The notes beneath the pieces are model-generated. The model worked only from the letters and a program-made list of their open reading frames with translations, had not been told where the DNA came from and ran no database searches. A stretch of 64,000 bases of DNA from Zygaena filipendulae. Its lineage: Eukaryota > Arthropoda > Insecta > Lepidoptera > Zygaenidae. Below, piece by piece: positions 62,302 through 64,000 of this stretch. The stretch's first letter is position 1. Every line of letters starts with the position of its first letter. The stretch is taken from assembly GCA_907165275.2 (NCBI GenBank), contig OU015679.1:1-64000 (forward strand), given 5' to 3'. The translations under genes were made by a program, and so were the position numbers.

Positions 62302-62935
62302 AGTATTTTGGTATCTTACCGCGTTTCTGTTCTTAACGTAGATGGCCGTTGACGGCGATCAGGTGGCGCCGAAGATGAGTGACGTCATCCGGTATTCTGT
62401 CGGCGGCTCGCCGTCGCGGCGACTACCTCTCCACAGGTATCGGAGCGCGTCGCGGTCTGACGGGCGTATCTTCACTTGCATGAACATCTCCGCTATATCT
62501 GCGGTGACAGCAACGGCATGCTGCCGGAAGCGCATCATGACTCCCGGTAGCGACTGTAGCAGATCAGGACCTGTGAGCAAATGATCATTGAGGGAGACTC
62601 CCTTCGTCTTGGCAGCGGCGTCGTGAACTATTCTAAGTTTCTCCGATTTTAACGGGTTCACGACGGCAAAGTGTGGTAAGTACCACGTTCGATTCGGCGT
62701 AGACGATACCGGTGCGGGTTCAGCGTAACCCTTCTCTATGAGAGCAGTCATTTGTTCCTCATACCTTACTTTCAGCGATGGCGATCGGTCGAGCTTCCTC
62801 TCGATGCCGTGGAGACGACTCAGGGCGTTCTCCCGGTTACACGGCATCGCAGGATCGTCCTGCTTCCACAGCAGCGCAGTCTCGTACCGGCCGTCCTTCT
62901 CCGTCGTGCACTCGTCGTGACTCGTTGTAACTGTC
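62302..62935 (-). pseudogene. BEL#3 RT N-terminal part
   Basis: Begins at the truncation point ('SHDECTTEKDGRYETALLWK'), then the BEL RT start 'ENALSRLHGIERKLDR', 'PNRTWYLPHFAVVNPL', 'LRIVHDAAAKTKGVSLNDHL' and 'AVTADIAEMFMQVKI' with the first catalytic Asp. A TGA at 62359-62361 in 'FGAT' ends the frame; the same frame resumes directly after it ('SPSTAIYVKNRNAV') into the next feature, so this is a point nonsense change rather than a frameshift. Confidence 0.85.
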
Positions 62936-63418
62936 CAATTTAAACTTCTAAATTGCGATCGAAAATGTTTTATATTTATTAAAAGTTTTTACGTATAATC
63001 ACACTAACACTAGCTGATCGACCTTGGACAATTTAATCGGTTAAAGTTTATTTTTACACTGTTTTACGCTTCTATTCTTCAAAAGTTTTAACTTCAATAT
63101 AAATTTTCATTCCTTAGCAATCTGCAAAGAAATGCAAACTTATAATACCCCCCCCCCTGACTTTTATAATGCAAACACTTTCAGGCCGAAGTCCAATCTC
63201 AAGACCTTTCCATTTTCACAAGCAACAATTTGTAGGGCTTTTACCCCTACTTGAATTTTACTTTAACTAGCCATGACAATCCCGATTTTATGTTAATTTA
63301 ATTTAACCTGATTAGGAATCCTGGTTTACTATGACATCAATTTGTAGGGTGTAACCCCCACGTTATTATGTTTAAATAGCCATGCATTTATTGACCTAGG
63401 CCATTTGTATTCATTCTA

Positions 63419-63590
63419 GTCAACCATGCGATACGCTGTCGCGGTCGTTTATATTTATTTGATTCAACCATGCGATACTCTGTCGCGGTCGTTTATTCGT
63501 ATGTAAGCCAACCATGCGATTCACTGTAGCGGTCGCTTTTACATTTATGCAAGCCAACCATGCGATTCGCTGTCGCGGTCGGTTTTACAT
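63419..63590 (-). repeat. Four tandem repeats in the Gypsy#2 leader
   Basis: Units of about 43 bp start near 63420, 63464, 63508 and 63554, each with 'caaccatgcgat' then a variant of 'tcgctgtcgcggtcg'. Same position relative to the primer-binding site as in Gypsy#1. Confidence 0.8.
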
Positions 63591-63606
63591 TTCTAACTTA
63601 GCCATG

Positions 63607-63624
63607 ATCCTGGTCACGGCACCA
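63607..63624 (-). promoter_or_regulatory. Primer-binding site of Gypsy#2, tRNA-His
   Basis: Element-strand TGGTGCCGTGACCAGGAT, identical to that of Gypsy#1, three bases inside the LTR end. Confidence 0.85.
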
Positions 63625-63627
63625 ATT

Positions 63628-64000
63628 TGTAACTTACCCCCCCTTCGCGCGACTTCCTCCGATCTACTTCTTACTACGATAATCTCTAATTTGGCCTGAT
63701 TGTCTAGTGGTTAGGACTCTAATTTCGTTGTGTGCAGTAACCTATGATCCTTTTAGGTTGAGATTGAACTATCGTCTTAGTATTTGCATCATAGTTTTTT
63801 GTTTGGTCAAGTTTATAGCTAAGATTCTAAAGTTAATACATGAACGATCTCTAATTTATGCTTAGCGAATACACGGACGGTTTTAGATTAGTACACGGAC
63901 GAATCCCTATTTTTATTGCTTTCGTGCGACCTCTTTCCTAACTTTAGGTGGATGATCTATTTTTAATCTATTTATGTGGATGATCTAGTTTTGTTAGTTT
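63628..64000 (-). repeat. 5' LTR of Gypsy#2 (cut by window end)
   Basis: First 373 bp (PBS-proximal end) match 54244-54616 with about six substitutions and a one-base indel. The tRNA-His-like segment lies at 63695-63731. Confidence 0.9.
63695..63731 (+). repeat. tRNA-His 5'-half-like segment in the Gypsy#2 5' LTR
   Basis: Copy of 54311-54346 with one substitution, again close to the PBS-proximal LTR end and about 70-120 bp from the tRNA-His primer-binding site itself. Confidence 0.7.

Larger units (their letters stand above)
58785..62935 (-). mobile_element. BEL/Pao element #3, 5'-truncated
   Basis: Minus-strand BEL element inside Gypsy#2. The 3' LTR is 58785-59537 (753 bp, TG...CA), preceded on the element strand by the purine tract 'cggcgggagga'. 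Pol runs from about 62935 to 59563. The 5' LTR, gag and protease are missing, and the break passes straight into the Gypsy#2 leader. It is markedly GC-rich compared with its surroundings. Confidence 0.88.
62936..63627 (-). other. Gypsy#2 leader
   Basis: Untranslated leader next to the 5' LTR. It shares blocks with the Gypsy#1 leader ('caatttgtagggtgtaaccc') and carries the repeat array at about 63419-63590. No gene. Confidence 0.75.
54244..64000 (-). mobile_element. Ty3/Gypsy element #2, degraded, holding BEL#3
   Basis: Relative of Gypsy#1 on the minus strand. The 3' LTR is 54244-56919 (2,676 bp), the polypurine tract 56920-56937, the end of RNase H and integrase 57389-58784, the leader about 62936-63627, the tRNA-His primer-binding site 63607-63624, and the 5' LTR runs from 63628 past the window end. 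The left flank of 4 bp is 'ctaa'. BEL#3 occupies 58785 to about 62935. Gag, protease and RT of Gypsy#2 are gone, apparently removed by a deletion that also took the 5' part of BEL#3. LTRs differ by about 1.6 percent over the shared 373 bp. Confidence 0.9.

Overview
The window is a retroelement graveyard from an arthropod genome, most likely a moth or butterfly. That inference rests on the element families seen (CR1/Jockey/LOA/RTE LINEs, BEL/Pao and Ty3/Gypsy LTR elements, a hAT transposon), a LINE ORF1 with PHD finger plus FP-type domain, and an RTE-type 3' end containing 'gcattaagtccgcc', both of which I associate with Lepidoptera. I find no host protein gene, rRNA, functional tRNA or CRISPR array. 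Nearly every readable ORF belongs to a transposable element. The closest thing to a split gene, at 53705-54243, looks like the 5' end of a hAT transposase gene.

Layout. 1-20251 is mostly LINEs: a LINE 3' end (1-259), a CR1/Jockey-group LINE (about 260-2899), another (about 3640-6540) carrying a 366-bp palindromic insertion (4044-4409), a GC-rich Jockey LINE on the minus strand (about 9090-6546), an ORF1-only LINE derivative (about 9830-11117), and an RNase H-bearing LOA/I-group LINE on the minus strand (18640-16711 plus 11362-11118). That last LINE is split by a complete Ty3/Gypsy element (11363-16710; 83-bp identical LTRs; 4-bp target duplication TCTG). A remnant of a tRNA-Arg-primed gypsy leader (18641-19112) and a LINE 3' end (about 19300-20251) follow.

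20252-48405 is a nested stack. A partial long LTR ('LTR-A1') was hit twice, by BEL#2 (20620-29810, duplication GCATC) and by BEL#1 (30155-48217, duplication CCAGC). BEL#2 itself holds a solo long LTR (22448-24834, duplication ATGA). BEL#1, which carries a baculovirus-F-like envelope gene, holds a nearly intact 9.8-kb Gypsy#1 (32688-42486, duplication ATAG).

48406-64000 continues the stack: an RTE LINE fragment split by a solo long LTR (49024-51153, duplication ACTG), a 5' piece of another long LTR (51179-52145), a hAT-like transposon in that LTR (from 52146), Gypsy#2 in the hAT (54244 to beyond the window end), and a truncated BEL#3 in Gypsy#2 (58785 to about 62935).

The long-LTR Gypsy lineage has the most interesting biology. 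Its LTRs are 2.1-2.7 kb, its primer-binding site matches the 3' end of tRNA-His, and each LTR whose PBS-proximal end is present also carries a segment resembling the 5' half of tRNA-His about 60-75 bp from that end. Gypsy#1 has a textbook -1 frameshift site (T TTA AAC) with a predicted H-type pseudoknot between gag and pol, a G-patch domain ahead of the protease, and a leader array of four 44-bp repeats. All positions were read by eye; LTR boundaries and target duplications were checked base by base, but family names are from motif recognition only.
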